Shown: positions 1 through 5,299, numbered from the stretch's first letter. The stretch: DNA of 8,207 nucleotides from Thermoplasmatota archaeon (GCA_022866015.1 JALHTX010000136.1:1-8207), one strand, 5' to 3'. The notes: a model not told the origin generated them from the letters alone. A program made the numbers and translations.

Positions 1-166
1 CGCTAGACCCTTCTATAGGTTGAGCCTGATCAACAATAGGGACACCACCATCACTATATAGAGTACTTCCAGATGCTTTAACGATATTCGTTATATTTGG
101 CATTATACTAAAACTTGTTCCAATAAACAGCATACAAATTAAGATTCCAATTATTTTCTTATACAT
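1..166 (-). CDS. Secreted protein, N-terminal part (cut by window edge)
   Basis: This minus-strand frame starts at ATG 166-164 and runs off the left edge, so only the first 55 residues are visible. It opens MYKKIIGILICMLFIGTSFS: two lysines followed by a hydrophobic stretch of about 15 residues, a typical Sec signal peptide. The rest (ending VPIVDQAQPIEGSS) is hydrophilic and polar, as expected for the start of an exported domain. A strong ribosome binding site (GAGGGAGG, 176-183) lies 9 bases upstream, which fixes the start. The signal peptide resembles those of large surface or secreted proteins in Thermoplasmatota-like archaea, but the mature part is too short to identify. It lies head to head with the discoidin-like fragment at 209-547. 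The export prediction is strong; the function is unknown. Confidence 0.75.
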   Translation of the reverse strand, partial: MYKKIIGILICMLFIGTSFSIMPNITNIVKASGSTLYSDGGVPIVDQAQPIEGSS

Positions 167-175
167 CTTTTATTT

Positions 176-183
176 CCTCCCTC
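176..183 (-). promoter_or_regulatory. Strong ribosome binding site of the secreted-protein gene
   Basis: On the minus strand the sequence reads GAGGGAGG, 9 bases before ATG 166. It matches the archaeal anti-Shine-Dalgarno well and supports the start of the signal peptide. A TATA-like stretch (GGTTTTATTTTTA) lies just upstream at about 186-198 but is too close to the start for a long leader; it is only a weak promoter candidate. Confidence 0.55.
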
Positions 184-208
184 TAAAAATAAAACCTATC
201 TTACAGCA

Positions 209-547
209 TTGAATAGATTGTCAAAGTTGCTTAAAAATGATTCAAATTTATGGGAATGGACAGAATGGTTAAATCTAACTATTACTCCTCTAATAAATTG
301 TAATAGAGTGAGATATTATTCTCTTTATAATAAAAACAATATTGACATGATTGATATAGAATATTTCTATAACAATAGTTGGAATGCAGTTCATGTAGGT
401 GATTTTAAAAATAAGGATTGGCAGATAGACAACCTTGGTGGCAGTTATAATATTTCTAAAGTTAGAGTTAGATTTTATCTTAGAGGGTGTTTGGGTGGTT
501 TTTCGGCTAAACTTTACGAGTTTGATTTTTATAAATTAAATATATAA
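209..547 (+). pseudogene. C-terminal fragment of a secreted discoidin-like (carbohydrate-binding type) protein
   Basis: The open frame gives 112 residues from a TTG at 209 and remains open further upstream, through the opposite-strand gene start, with no ATG and no ribosome binding site. The sequence is beta-rich and aromatic (WEWTEWLNL, then IDIEYFYNNSWNAVHVGDF, ending KVRVRFYLRGC...AKLYEFDFYKL). That pattern resembles the last strands of F5/8 type C or discoidin-like domains at the ends of archaeal surface proteins. It therefore looks like the 3' end of a longer secreted gene whose front has been lost, probably by recombination with the opposite-facing signal-peptide gene. A hairpin with a downstream T-run follows at 564-596, as expected at a genuine gene end. 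The domain assignment is by pattern only; the truncation is well supported by the missing start signals. Confidence 0.5.
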
Positions 548-563
548 AATATGATTAACTTCC

Positions 564-596
564 TATGAATGAATATCTACAAAGTAATCATTCATA
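564..596 (+). terminator. Hairpin terminator after the discoidin-like fragment
   Basis: A perfect 9-bp inverted repeat (TATGAATGA at 564-572, TCATTCATA at 588-596) has a 15-base loop and is followed by T-rich sequence (606-612, ATTTTTAT). It sits 17 bases after the stop of the 209-547 frame. Archaeal termination depends mainly on T-runs, so the hairpin role is inferred. Confidence 0.45.
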
Positions 597-630
597 TTTA
601 ACAAATTTTTATTTCAATAATATATTTTTT

Positions 631-800
631 GTATTTGTTTAGCTTAAGATAGGACCATCATATTTTCGAGCATTTTTTCTGAGAACACATCGCCTTTTAT
701 TTTGGTGTTTTCTCCTTATCGATATAAGATGATGGTCAATTTGATGATAGTATGTCATTGAATTTGGTTATCTGGAGCTCTCCTGGAGCTAAACAAATAC
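631..800. mobile_element. 170-bp MITE-like element with 14-bp perfect terminal inverted repeats
   Basis: The segment begins GTATTTGTTTAGCT (631-644) and ends with its exact reverse complement (787-800). Inside is a second inverted repeat, GACCATCAT (653-661) against ATGATGGTC (729-737), enclosing an imperfect hairpin (GAGAACAC near 681-688 against GTGTTTTCTC near 704-713). There is no coding frame of note. T6 runs flank both sides (625-630 and 802-807); a T6G match lies at 625-631 and 802-808, but an exact target duplication cannot be fixed. Terminal inverted repeats, small size and no ORF fit a non-autonomous transposable element. A large structured RNA or cruciform is the alternative. The right terminus lies in the recombinase fragment at 789-1031. 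Confidence 0.5.
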
Positions 801-1031
801 GTTTTTTGTATGCAACGCAATTAACTCACCCGTTTCTTTGTTATAATCATCTATGTTACATTGTAACAACTCGTTTGCTCTGTAGAATGTATCATAGATA
901 GCCCTGTAAAAAGCCCTTTCTCTGTCTGGCATTGGTGCTGTTAATAGTTTTTCAACTTCATCTTTGTTCATTCCTCTACTCAGTAACTTAATACTTCGAG
1001 TTTGACCTTGATTTACATTTTCTTCTAACAT
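789..1031 (-). pseudogene. Truncated tyrosine recombinase (start of catalytic domain only)
   Basis: This 80-residue minus-strand frame begins at ATG 1031 with an AAAGGATG-type ribosome site and a TATA box (about 1070-1077) at the right distance. Residues 22-77 match the opening of a tyrosine-recombinase catalytic domain: the pre-helix (MNKDEVEKLLTAP), then the box I helix FYRAIYDTFYRANELLQCNI with the catalytic arginine at R51, then the beta-hairpin (ETGELIALHTKN) with the expected lysine near K76. Everything after this is missing: the HxxR, the second histidine and the tyrosine. The last residues (VFV) and the TAG stop come from the terminal inverted repeat of the 631-800 element. No continuation of the recombinase is visible to the left of that element, so more than a simple insertion has happened. 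It cannot be catalytically active. It is distinct from the intact recombinase at 6363-7472. Confidence 0.65.
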
Positions 1032-1069
1032 ATAACATCCTTTGAGTTTTACTATTTACTTAATACTTG

Positions 1070-1077
1070 TATTATAA
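1070..1077 (-). promoter_or_regulatory. TATA box of the truncated recombinase
   Basis: On the minus strand this reads ACTTTATAAT, centred about 43 bp upstream of ATG 1031. A start about 25 bp downstream would give a leader of roughly 15-20 nt, containing the GGATG-like ribosome site. This is inferred from spacing and base content only. Confidence 0.4.
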
Positions 1078-1116
1078 AGTAATAAGTTTAATCTAATGCG
1101 GACATAACAGCCTTTC

Positions 1117-1254
1117 GCCACAAAAAATTTTAGGATAACGCTAACTAAGGTAAGGAGAATGTGTGAAGAAGGTAGAATAGAATTTTATCGTGGAGATCGT
1201 GGATATAGAATGATTATAGACAGACTGCCAAAACAAAAGGTTAGTAAGTCTTAA
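1117..1254 (+). pseudogene. C-terminal helix-turn-helix remnant, paralogue of the gene at 1531-2013
   Basis: This frame encodes about 45 residues ending at TAA 1252-1254, with an in-frame stop just upstream (1105-1107). Its core, RRMCEEGRIEFYRGDRGYRM (from about 1153), aligns residue for residue with RSMCDDGRVEFYTTDGGHRM in the next gene. The preceding FRITLTKV matches YRMNQDTA there. It is therefore the tail of a second copy of that gene: the recognition helix and wing of a MerR/excisionase-like fold. An internal ATG at 1159 with GGAG directly ahead could in theory give a 31-residue peptide, but this would lack half the fold. The same conserved non-coding block follows as follows the full copy. 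The homology is clear by eye; non-function is inferred from the missing front. Confidence 0.65.
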
Positions 1255-1256
1255 CT

Positions 1257-1465
1257 AGGAATCTATAAGCCAGATACATAGACTTTTTAAAAACTTTTAA
1301 AGAGAGGATAAATAGCTTTCTTTAAAAACTTTTAAATCCATTCGGAATTAGAAGAGAGAGATAATTATAATAGTCAAAAAAAATTTAGAGGTAGATTTAG
1401 TAAGACTTTGCCAATAAAATCTCTAATCATTGGACGGTTTGAATAAAATCTGGTGGAATAATGAC
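1257..1465 (+). repeat. Conserved leader/intergenic block, copy 1
   Basis: This block is shared with 2014-2219. Anchors: ATTAGAAGAGAGAG (1347-1360, matching 2100-2113), a TATA-like AATTATAAT just after it, an AAGA(C/T)TTTGCCA core, and a perfect 25-bp match at 1441-1465 (2195-2219) that contains a GGTGG ribosome site and ATGAC. The start also holds two TTTAAAAACTTTTAAA-type AT repeats (about 1287-1300 and 1321-1335). The block lies before the helix-turn-helix gene and ends with what looks like that gene's original start codon. It probably holds the TATA promoter and a leader of about 65-70 nt. The offset between copies is 753-754 bp. Confidence 0.65.
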
Positions 1466-1529
1466 CATTAATAACACAAGCATCACGAGCTCTTACTCCT
1501 GTATTACGCAATACATTAGTTCAGATTGA
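1461..1529 (+). other. Original start region of the helix-turn-helix gene, now out of frame (or a 22-aa leader peptide)
   Basis: ATG 1461 follows a good ribosome site (GGTGG, 4 bases upstream) and is conserved in both copies of the repeated block. Its own frame (MTINNTSITSSYSCITQYIS, then SD) stops at TGA 1527-1529, one base before ATG 1531. In the +1 frame the same DNA reads RALTPVLRNTLVQIE and runs straight into MKVRKL of the gene at 1531, which has no ribosome site of its own. One extra base around 1478-1490 would explain this. The alternative is a leader peptide coupled by the adjacent stop and start. Confidence 0.45.
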
Positions 1530-1530
1530 A

Positions 1531-2013
1531 ATGAAAGTAAGAAAATTAAGTGAAAGGGACAGAATGTTTACTATTGGAACCGCAGTTGAATCGATCGATG
1601 ATTTTACTGGTGAATCAGTTATTAAGTTCGAAGTTGCTGAGGGTGACGAATTTCATTACATATCAAAAACCCGTTATCCTTATGATGGTAAAGACTTTCC
1701 ATTCTTTGATATGAATTTAGACCTAAAAGAAGCATATAAAAGACTATCACAAGCAGGTAATAGTCTACAAATTATAAAGTGTGCACCAGGCTCAACTAAG
1801 CCAAGAGGAGTTGAAGTTATTGAGCGACTGTTAGCAGAAGGAATAGAAGATACAGATGAAGGAAGCGGTTATCTTAAAGTGGGTGCTTATGCAAAGAAAT
1901 ATAGAATGAATCAAGATACAGCGAGATCAATGTGTGACGATGGTAGAGTGGAATTCTACACCACGGATGGTGGGCATAGAATGGTGGCTGACAAACCGCC
2001 CAGACCAAAATAG
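1531..2013 (+). CDS. MerR/excisionase-type helix-turn-helix protein with unknown N-terminal domain
   Basis: The protein has 160 residues from ATG 1531. The N-terminal ~100 residues (FTIGTAVESIDDFTGESVIK, then VAEGDEFHYISK) form an unrecognised, probably beta-rich and acidic domain. Residues about 115-155 (YLKVGAYAKKYRMNQDTARS, then MCDDGRVEFYTTDGGHRMVA) follow the MerR/excisionase pattern: helix, turn, recognition helix with TAR, then the G-R-(I/V) strand and a GGHR wing. It likely binds DNA, perhaps as an excisionase or replicon regulator. ATG 1531 has no ribosome site; the better start at 1461 is out of frame by one base, so the native protein may be about 183 residues and this copy may be frameshifted. 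It is one of at least two tandem paralogues, the upstream one being reduced to its tail (1117-1254). The DNA-binding call is fairly sure; the role is inferred. Confidence 0.65.
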   Translation: MKVRKLSERDRMFTIGTAVESIDDFTGESVIKFEVAEGDEFHYISKTRYPYDGKDFPFFDMNLDLKEAYKRLSQAGNSLQIIKCAPGSTKPRGVEVIERLLAEGIEDTDEGSGYLKVGAYAKKYRMNQDTARSMCDDGRVEFYTTDGGHRMVADKPPRPK

Positions 2014-2219
2014 ATTTTCATAGATTTTTCAAGATTTTTTTTAAAACTTTTTAAACAGTAAATACATAGATTTTTAAATATTTTTAAAAACCAAACGAAA
2101 TTAGAAGAGAGAGTAATTATAATTAGTCTAAATTTTTTTCTAGATTAGAATTTCAAGATTTTGCCAGTAAAACCTATGTATTGGTGTACAATTCGAATAA
2201 AATCTGGTGGAATAATGAC
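2014..2219 (+). repeat. Conserved leader/intergenic block, copy 2
   Basis: This is the second copy of the block at 1257-1465, following the full helix-turn-helix gene just as copy 1 follows the truncated one. It begins with runs of TTTTTAAA-type sequence (2026-2090), carries the AGAAGAGAGAG box, a TAATTATAAT TATA-like motif (about 2114-2123) and the GGTGG-ATGAC terminus (2195-2219). The gene that should start here at ATG 2215 is broken after 11 codons. Together with copy 1 it defines a tandem duplication with a period of about 755-770 bp. Confidence 0.65.
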
Positions 2220-2442
2220 ACTTTCCACTGGCACATTTATAGACTTTTAAAAATATTTAAAAGTTAGTAAACTTTATTTATTAATTTATGGAAGAAACAT
2301 AAAACTACATACTCATAAGAAAACACCTAAAAGAAAAAATGTAAAAGGAGTATGCGACCATGGTTCTGTTAGAGATATTGCAAACTGGCTTGATCATGGC
2401 ACAAGAGACATATTAGTACACACTCCTACCGTTTCAATCTAG
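2215..2442 (+). pseudogene. Broken reading frame downstream of leader copy 2, origin unknown
   Basis: From the conserved ATG at 2215 the frame reads MTLSTGTFIDF and stops at TAA 2248. The same frame then stays open for 64 codons to TAG 2440-2442. The second half looks protein-like (KKTPKRKNVKGVCDHG, then SVRDIANWLDHGTRDILV), basic then amphipathic, but I do not recognise it. The first half after the stop (KYLKVSKLYLLIYGRN) comes from AT-rich repeat-like DNA and may not be coding. It may be the remains of a third array gene or a fusion with unrelated DNA. There is little proof that any of it is translated. Confidence 0.25.
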
Positions 2443-2855
2443 TATATTTCTAGATGGTTCTGTCAACAAACTCGGGTGTCGCATAAGGGAGTCGCACTCA
2501 GGAGTTTTTCTCATTTGATGTAGAGACCACATCAATCGTTAAATGGAAAATGGGATAAACTTTTAAAAAATCTTATAGACTTTAAAATATTATTTAGTCT
2601 GTGCTCCGTTGAGCATAGCGAAAAGGGGAATCTCTAACAAATTGAAAGATTTCAGGAGGCATCATAACTTAATTAAGGGAATGACTTAAATAATTATAAT
2701 ATTAGATTTACTGCCCAAAGTGAGAATATTTTAAAGGCTTAATTTTTTCTAGACTTCTTCTTAGTGACTGTTACATTATAGTGTAATATTCTACAAAACT
2801 AACAAAAATAATGTTCTTTCTTATTAATTTATAAAGTAAAGTAAAAAGACTGCTG
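2443..2855. other. Non-coding stretch with a locally GC-richer structured patch
   Basis: No convincing gene is seen on either strand. About 2465-2510 is richer in G and C than its surroundings and can fold: ACTCGGGTG (2470-2478) against CACTC-AGGAGT (2495-2505), followed by TTTTT, terminator-like on the plus strand. TATGCGAC (2351-2358) is the exact reverse complement of 2478-2485, and ATGGTTCTGT occurs twice (2360-2369, 2454-2463). A small hairpin GTGCTC-CGTT-GAGCAT lies at 2601-2616. From 2690 on the DNA is very AT-rich, with a short palindrome TTACA-N6-TGTAA near 2770. These may be remnants of a structured RNA or mobile DNA. Confidence 0.35.
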
Positions 2856-2857
2856 AG

Positions 2858-3171
2858 AGATATTAAGTATTTTAAGAATACAATATCTTAAAATCTTTTA
2901 TAGATAAGGTTATAGGAGAACAACAGATAAGAAAAATAAACTCTCTCGAAGAGAAAAAAAGATATTAAGTAATTAAGATATTAAGCTGTGGGGATTAGAA
3001 GCTTAAAATTAAATTTATAAGATAGAGTTCTTCTATAATAGATATTAAGCTACTTTTTAATAATATACTTAGCTTAAAATACTTAAAATCTATTTTATAA
3101 GGAGAAAAACCAAGAAAAAGAGAGGGAGATATTAAGCTGTCTCTCGGAGAAATGGCTTAGCTTAAAATCTC
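2858..3171. repeat. Array of paired inverted 10-bp repeats, candidate iteron origin of replication
   Basis: AGATATTAAG occurs five times on the plus strand (2858, 2960, 2976, 3040, 3127). The near-inverse motif CTTAAAAT(CT) occurs at 2887, 3002, 3073, 3082 and 3161. The copies alternate, giving four imperfect palindromes with about 26-34 bp between arm starts; the last is a 13-bp stem with one mismatch (3126-3138 against 3159-3171). Similar CTCTC-GA-GAGA patches occur at 2942-2953 and 3140-3151. The array sits in very AT-rich DNA directly downstream of the replicative helicase gene, overlapping its stop. Iterons plus an AT-rich region beside a Rep/helicase gene are the usual form of an archaeal plasmid origin. 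The origin role is inferred; an array of regulator sites is the main alternative. The last palindrome could also help end the helicase transcript. Confidence 0.55.
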
Positions 3172-4540
3172 ATATTTGTGCCATAAAGCAAGTTGCTATG
3201 TATATTACTAAAGGTTTTGATGCCGTTTCTTTTATTATGACTTTAATTTTTTCTGATTGGACCAAAGTTGTTATGTATTCCTGTAAATCCTTTGCTTTTA
3301 TATGAGTATTATTTGATAAATCAGATCGTTTAATTCCTTTTTCTCCTGTGCTATATATATGTTGATATACTCTATCAATACCTTTGTCTTCCTTAGCTTG
3401 AATTTCACAGGTTCCTAACTGGTCTAATACTTTCTCCATATGTTTACCAGTTTCGAGTAAAATGTTTTTTGCTCGTTGGTAATCATCATAGGTTGCTGAA
3501 ATACTCCACACATTGACTTTTTCTTTTCCTTCTAGTGGATTTCTTGCTATTGCACTTACCGCAGTCATTTTTATAAGGTTTTCCCATCGTGATTGTTGAT
3601 AGATATTATAATCGCTAGCATTATCTATTATTTTCATATCAATTTCATAAGCAACTTTCTCGATTTTTTTGTTGACTGTGTCTTCAATCTTAACTGGAAT
3701 ATAATGTGTGTCATTTAAATCCTCATTATAATTTTTCCAAGCATTATAAAATTCTAGCATAGTTGGAAATAGTAAATCATCAACATAATCTTCCATCTCT
3801 TTCTGATATGAATGAAGGTTATTACAAAAAGGAGACTTCCAATTCTCCTTTTTTAAATCCTTAGTATCAACATATATTAACTGCATTCTTCTTAATAGTC
3901 CTTGTCTGCTCATAGTTTTGTTAAGATAATACTGTGGTTCCTGCATAGAGGAGAACATAGTAACATATTTTCCTGCACTAAATTTTCTATCTCGTGCATT
4001 TTTTACACGTCGACTAAGATAATCAATATATGGCTCACCATAATACAATCGTGACAAAAGAGTATCTAGACCATAGGTACCACTTTTGCCAGTAGATATT
4101 TTCCTTAAAACATCACCAATCTCAGGATTACAGACATTGAAGGTGTTTATACCTACTGCTTCGCCATCCATCACTGCATCTTCTATTCCTTCTGGCGTTC
4201 CATCAACTATTCTTGATGAACTATATTTTGAATATGCTTCTTTTCCAGCTAGCTTTTCGTTGTCAGCATAAAACTTTGTAAATGCCCTAGAAATAACATC
4301 TTCATTAAATCCACATACAGTTGATCTTCTTGTTATGCCTGGTACACTACTTAATATAAACCATAAATTAGGGCGTTTTACATGTGAATCAAATATCTCA
4401 AAATATTGACCTAATACAGTTGATATTATATGGTAAGAGCATGTTTTTAAGAATATCTCTGGCGCATCAGTAAATTCTCTAGTAATTTTAAAATGTTCTT
4501 CAATCAAATCAGGCACTAGCATCCCTCTTTTTTGATCCAC
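3170..4540 (-). CDS. DUF3987-like replicative ATPase/helicase of the integrated replicon
   Basis: The protein has 456 residues from GTG 4540. ATG 4522 (450 residues) is an alternative start that overlaps the stop of the upstream 56-aa gene by 7 bases (ATGCTAG) and has AGAGGG directly ahead. The order of elements fits the DUF3987/DUF927 family of phage and plasmid helicase-like ATPases: a P-loop-like strand PNLWFILSSVPGITRRST (57-74), a Walker B-like FNVCNPE (134-140), the LLSRLYYGEP segment (161-170), a sensor-like strand YVTMFSS (192-198) and GLLRRM (214-219), a candidate arginine finger. A helical domain follows, then a winged-helix end (about 384-450). The P-loop is odd: arginines replace the usual Gly-Lys pair before Ser-Thr. 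The family often shows R-K before S/T, so activity may be retained. It is the last gene of a minus-strand operon and abuts an iteron-like array, so it probably starts or drives replication of the element. Confidence 0.65.
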   Translation of the reverse strand: MDQKRGMLVPDLIEEHFKITREFTDAPEIFLKTCSYHIISTVLGQYFEIFDSHVKRPNLWFILSSVPGITRRSTVCGFNEDVISRAFTKFYADNEKLAGKEAYSKYSSSRIVDGTPEGIEDAVMDGEAVGINTFNVCNPEIGDVLRKISTGKSGTYGLDTLLSRLYYGEPYIDYLSRRVKNARDRKFSAGKYVTMFSSMQEPQYYLNKTMSRQGLLRRMQLIYVDTKDLKKENWKSPFCNNLHSYQKEMEDYVDDLLFPTMLEFYNAWKNYNEDLNDTHYIPVKIEDTVNKKIEKVAYEIDMKIIDNASDYNIYQQSRWENLIKMTAVSAIARNPLEGKEKVNVWSISATYDDYQRAKNILLETGKHMEKVLDQLGTCEIQAKEDKGIDRVYQHIYSTGEKGIKRSDLSNNTHIKAKDLQEYITTLVQSEKIKVIIKETASKPLVIYIATCFMAQI

Positions 4541-4686
4541 ATTCGATCTTGTCCGATCTCCTGATGTGCAATAACCAGATTTGAGCTTTTTAAAAAATCA
4601 ATTAAAATATTAATATCAGATAGTTCCCCACGAATTACAACTGCAAAAGTAAATTTTGTTCCTATTGCTTCATTTCCATTTCCCAT
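4516..4686 (-). CDS. 56-aa protein of unknown function, overlapping the helicase gene
   Basis: The protein has 56 residues from ATG 4686 to TAG 4516, with GGTGAGG 10 bases ahead of the start. The first 11 residues are polar; the rest is a compact alpha/beta pattern (KFTFAVVIRGELSDINILID, then FLKSSNLVIAHQEIGQDRMW). I do not recognise the family. The hydrophobic rhythm and clean ribosome site argue for a real gene. Its end overlaps the helicase start, which suggests translational coupling. It is transcribed with the ribbon-helix-helix gene and the two damaged mini-genes upstream, so a role in replication or copy control is possible but unproven. Confidence 0.6.
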   Translation of the reverse strand: MGNGNEAIGTKFTFAVVIRGELSDINILIDFLKSSNLVIAHQEIGQDRMWIKKEGC

Positions 4687-4720
4687 ATCATTCTTTCCTC
4701 ACCAATAAAAGTTCTTTAAT

Positions 4721-4843
4721 TCATTTTAATCCGGGTCTAATTTCCCATTCTCTCCTTCCATTTTTTCAACCATCCCTTAAACTTTCAGCAAAATCCTCAA
4801 GTTGTTTCATATACTCAGATTCTTGTTTTATGATCTTGTTCAT
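4721..4843 (-). pseudogene. Mini-gene (40 codons) interrupted by an in-frame TGA
   Basis: ATG 4843 follows a strong ribosome site (AAAAGGAGGA, 7 bases away). The frame reads MNKIIKQESEYMKQLEDFAE then SLRDG and hits TGA at 4768-4766. The same frame continues after it as KNGRREWEIRPGLK to TGA 4723-4721. The whole reads as one small, charged, helical protein if the TGA stood for tryptophan (DG-W-KNGRREW), a one-base change from TGG. It therefore looks like a nonsense-mutated mini-gene, a sequencing error, or, much less likely, a stop that is read through. A 25-residue peptide may still be made. The family is unknown. It lies in the same direction and spacing as its operon neighbours. Confidence 0.45.
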
Positions 4844-4865
4844 TTTTTCTTCCTCCTTTTAATCC

Positions 4866-5092
4866 TCAAATTAATTTTCTTTTTTTACATTCGTTAGTTA
4901 AAATCACAAGTGCTTCGTCTTGAGTAAAATGATTTTTTGTGCAAAAATCATAAAAATCTATAAACTCTAAAAAACTTATTATCTCATCCCCTGTTTTAGT
5001 TTTTGAAGTTCTATAATTAATTTACTTGTGATATCGGGTGAATTTACAGATCTGTTGAACTCTTTTGAAAAGCGAATTAGTACATCGTTCAT
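4866..5092 (-). pseudogene. Mini-gene (75 codons) with a -1 frameshift at a GGGG run
   Basis: ATG 5092 starts one base after the stop of the ribbon-helix-helix gene, with GAGGG at the usual distance. The first frame gives 37 residues (MNDVLIRFSKEFNRSVNSPD, ITSKLIIELQKLKQG, MR) and stops at 4981-4979. At the GGGG run (4991-4988) a -1 shift leads into DEIISFLEFIDFYDFCTKNH, then FTQDEALVILTNECKKRKLI, ending at TGA 4866. The second frame has no ATG and no ribosome site of its own, so the two parts very likely form one 75-residue protein, largely helical. Whether this is a disabling mutation, a sequencing slip in the G run, or programmed frameshifting cannot be told here. I do not recognise the family. 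Confidence 0.5.
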
Positions 5093-5093
5093 T

Positions 5094-5228
5094 TTAATCC
5101 CTCAATTTTTTTAGGTAATCAGCTATTGCTAACCTTACCATGGAAGCAATAGAAACACCCGAAGAGACACTCTCCTCACGTAATTTTTCATATTGCTGAT
5201 CATTTATTGCGATTGGCCGCTGTTTCAT
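5094..5228 (-). CDS. Ribbon-helix-helix (CopG/Arc-type) transcription regulator
   Basis: The protein has 44 residues from ATG 5228 to TAA 5096-5094, and the gene lies first in the minus-strand operon. The sequence follows the ribbon-helix-helix plan: a short strand RPIAIND (4-10), helix 1 QQYEKLREESVSSG (11-24), then the turn and helix 2 VSIASMVRLAIADYLKKLRD (25-44). The strand residues R4, I6 and I8 would contact DNA in a dimer. Such proteins control copy number in many plasmids (CopG) and often repress their own promoter. A TTACGG-type palindrome lies just upstream at 5281-5299, between this gene and the divergent 5316 gene, and is the obvious target. The leader is short: the TATA-like box at about 5260-5270 would place the transcript start some 10 bases before the ATG, with only a weak GTGA ribosome site. 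The fold is well supported; the target is inferred. Confidence 0.7.
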   Translation of the reverse strand: MKQRPIAINDQQYEKLREESVSSGVSIASMVRLAIADYLKKLRD

Positions 5229-5259
5229 AGTATCACTAAACAGGCTAACATTTGACTAA

Positions 5260-5270
5260 TATTTATATAC
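5260..5270. promoter_or_regulatory. Shared TATA region of the divergent operon and 5316 gene
   Basis: AATTTATATAC-type DNA here reads as TTTATATA on the plus strand and GTATATAAAT on the minus strand. Going left it would start the ribbon-helix-helix operon near 5238; going right it would start the 342-aa gene near 5290, leaving a 25-nt leader with AGGTG 5 bases before ATG 5316. One AT-box serving both directions is plausible but inferred. Confidence 0.45.
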
Positions 5271-5280
5271 TGTTACGACA

Positions 5281-5299
5281 TTACGGTATGAAACCGTAA
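5281..5299. promoter_or_regulatory. Palindromic operator, probable ribbon-helix-helix binding site
   Basis: TTACGGT (5281-5287) and ACCGTAA (5293-5299) form a perfect 7-bp inverted repeat around a 5-base spacer. A further half-site-like TTACG lies 8 bases upstream (5273-5277). It sits at the likely transcript start of the 5316 gene and just upstream of the TATA box of the minus-strand operon, so bound protein could control both. This fits the first operon gene, a ribbon-helix-helix protein, but binding is inferred. Confidence 0.5.

Noticed and set aside
187..217. A loose match between 187-217 (TAAAACCTAT...ACAGCATT) and the integrase-side sequence at 7516-7545, as a possible attL/attR pair
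   Set aside because: Only about 20 of 28 positions agree with gaps, in AT-rich DNA; a real att core should be an exact repeat.
2858..3171. CRISPR array
   Set aside because: The repeats are only 10 bp, occur in both orientations, and the spacing is irregular, with AT-rich spacers that resemble each other.
4086..4271. Plus-strand open frame inside the helicase gene
   Set aside because: It is a shadow of the conserved helicase, with no start signals.
4656..4862. Plus-strand open frame of 68 codons
   Set aside because: It lies antisense to the minus-strand mini-genes, which have strong ribosome sites; its composition is that of a reversed coding strand.
4700..5092. UGA recoding or selenocysteine use to explain the in-frame TGA
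   Set aside because: Other genes use TGA as a normal stop (for example 3170-3172), and no SECIS-like structure was seen; a point mutation is simpler.
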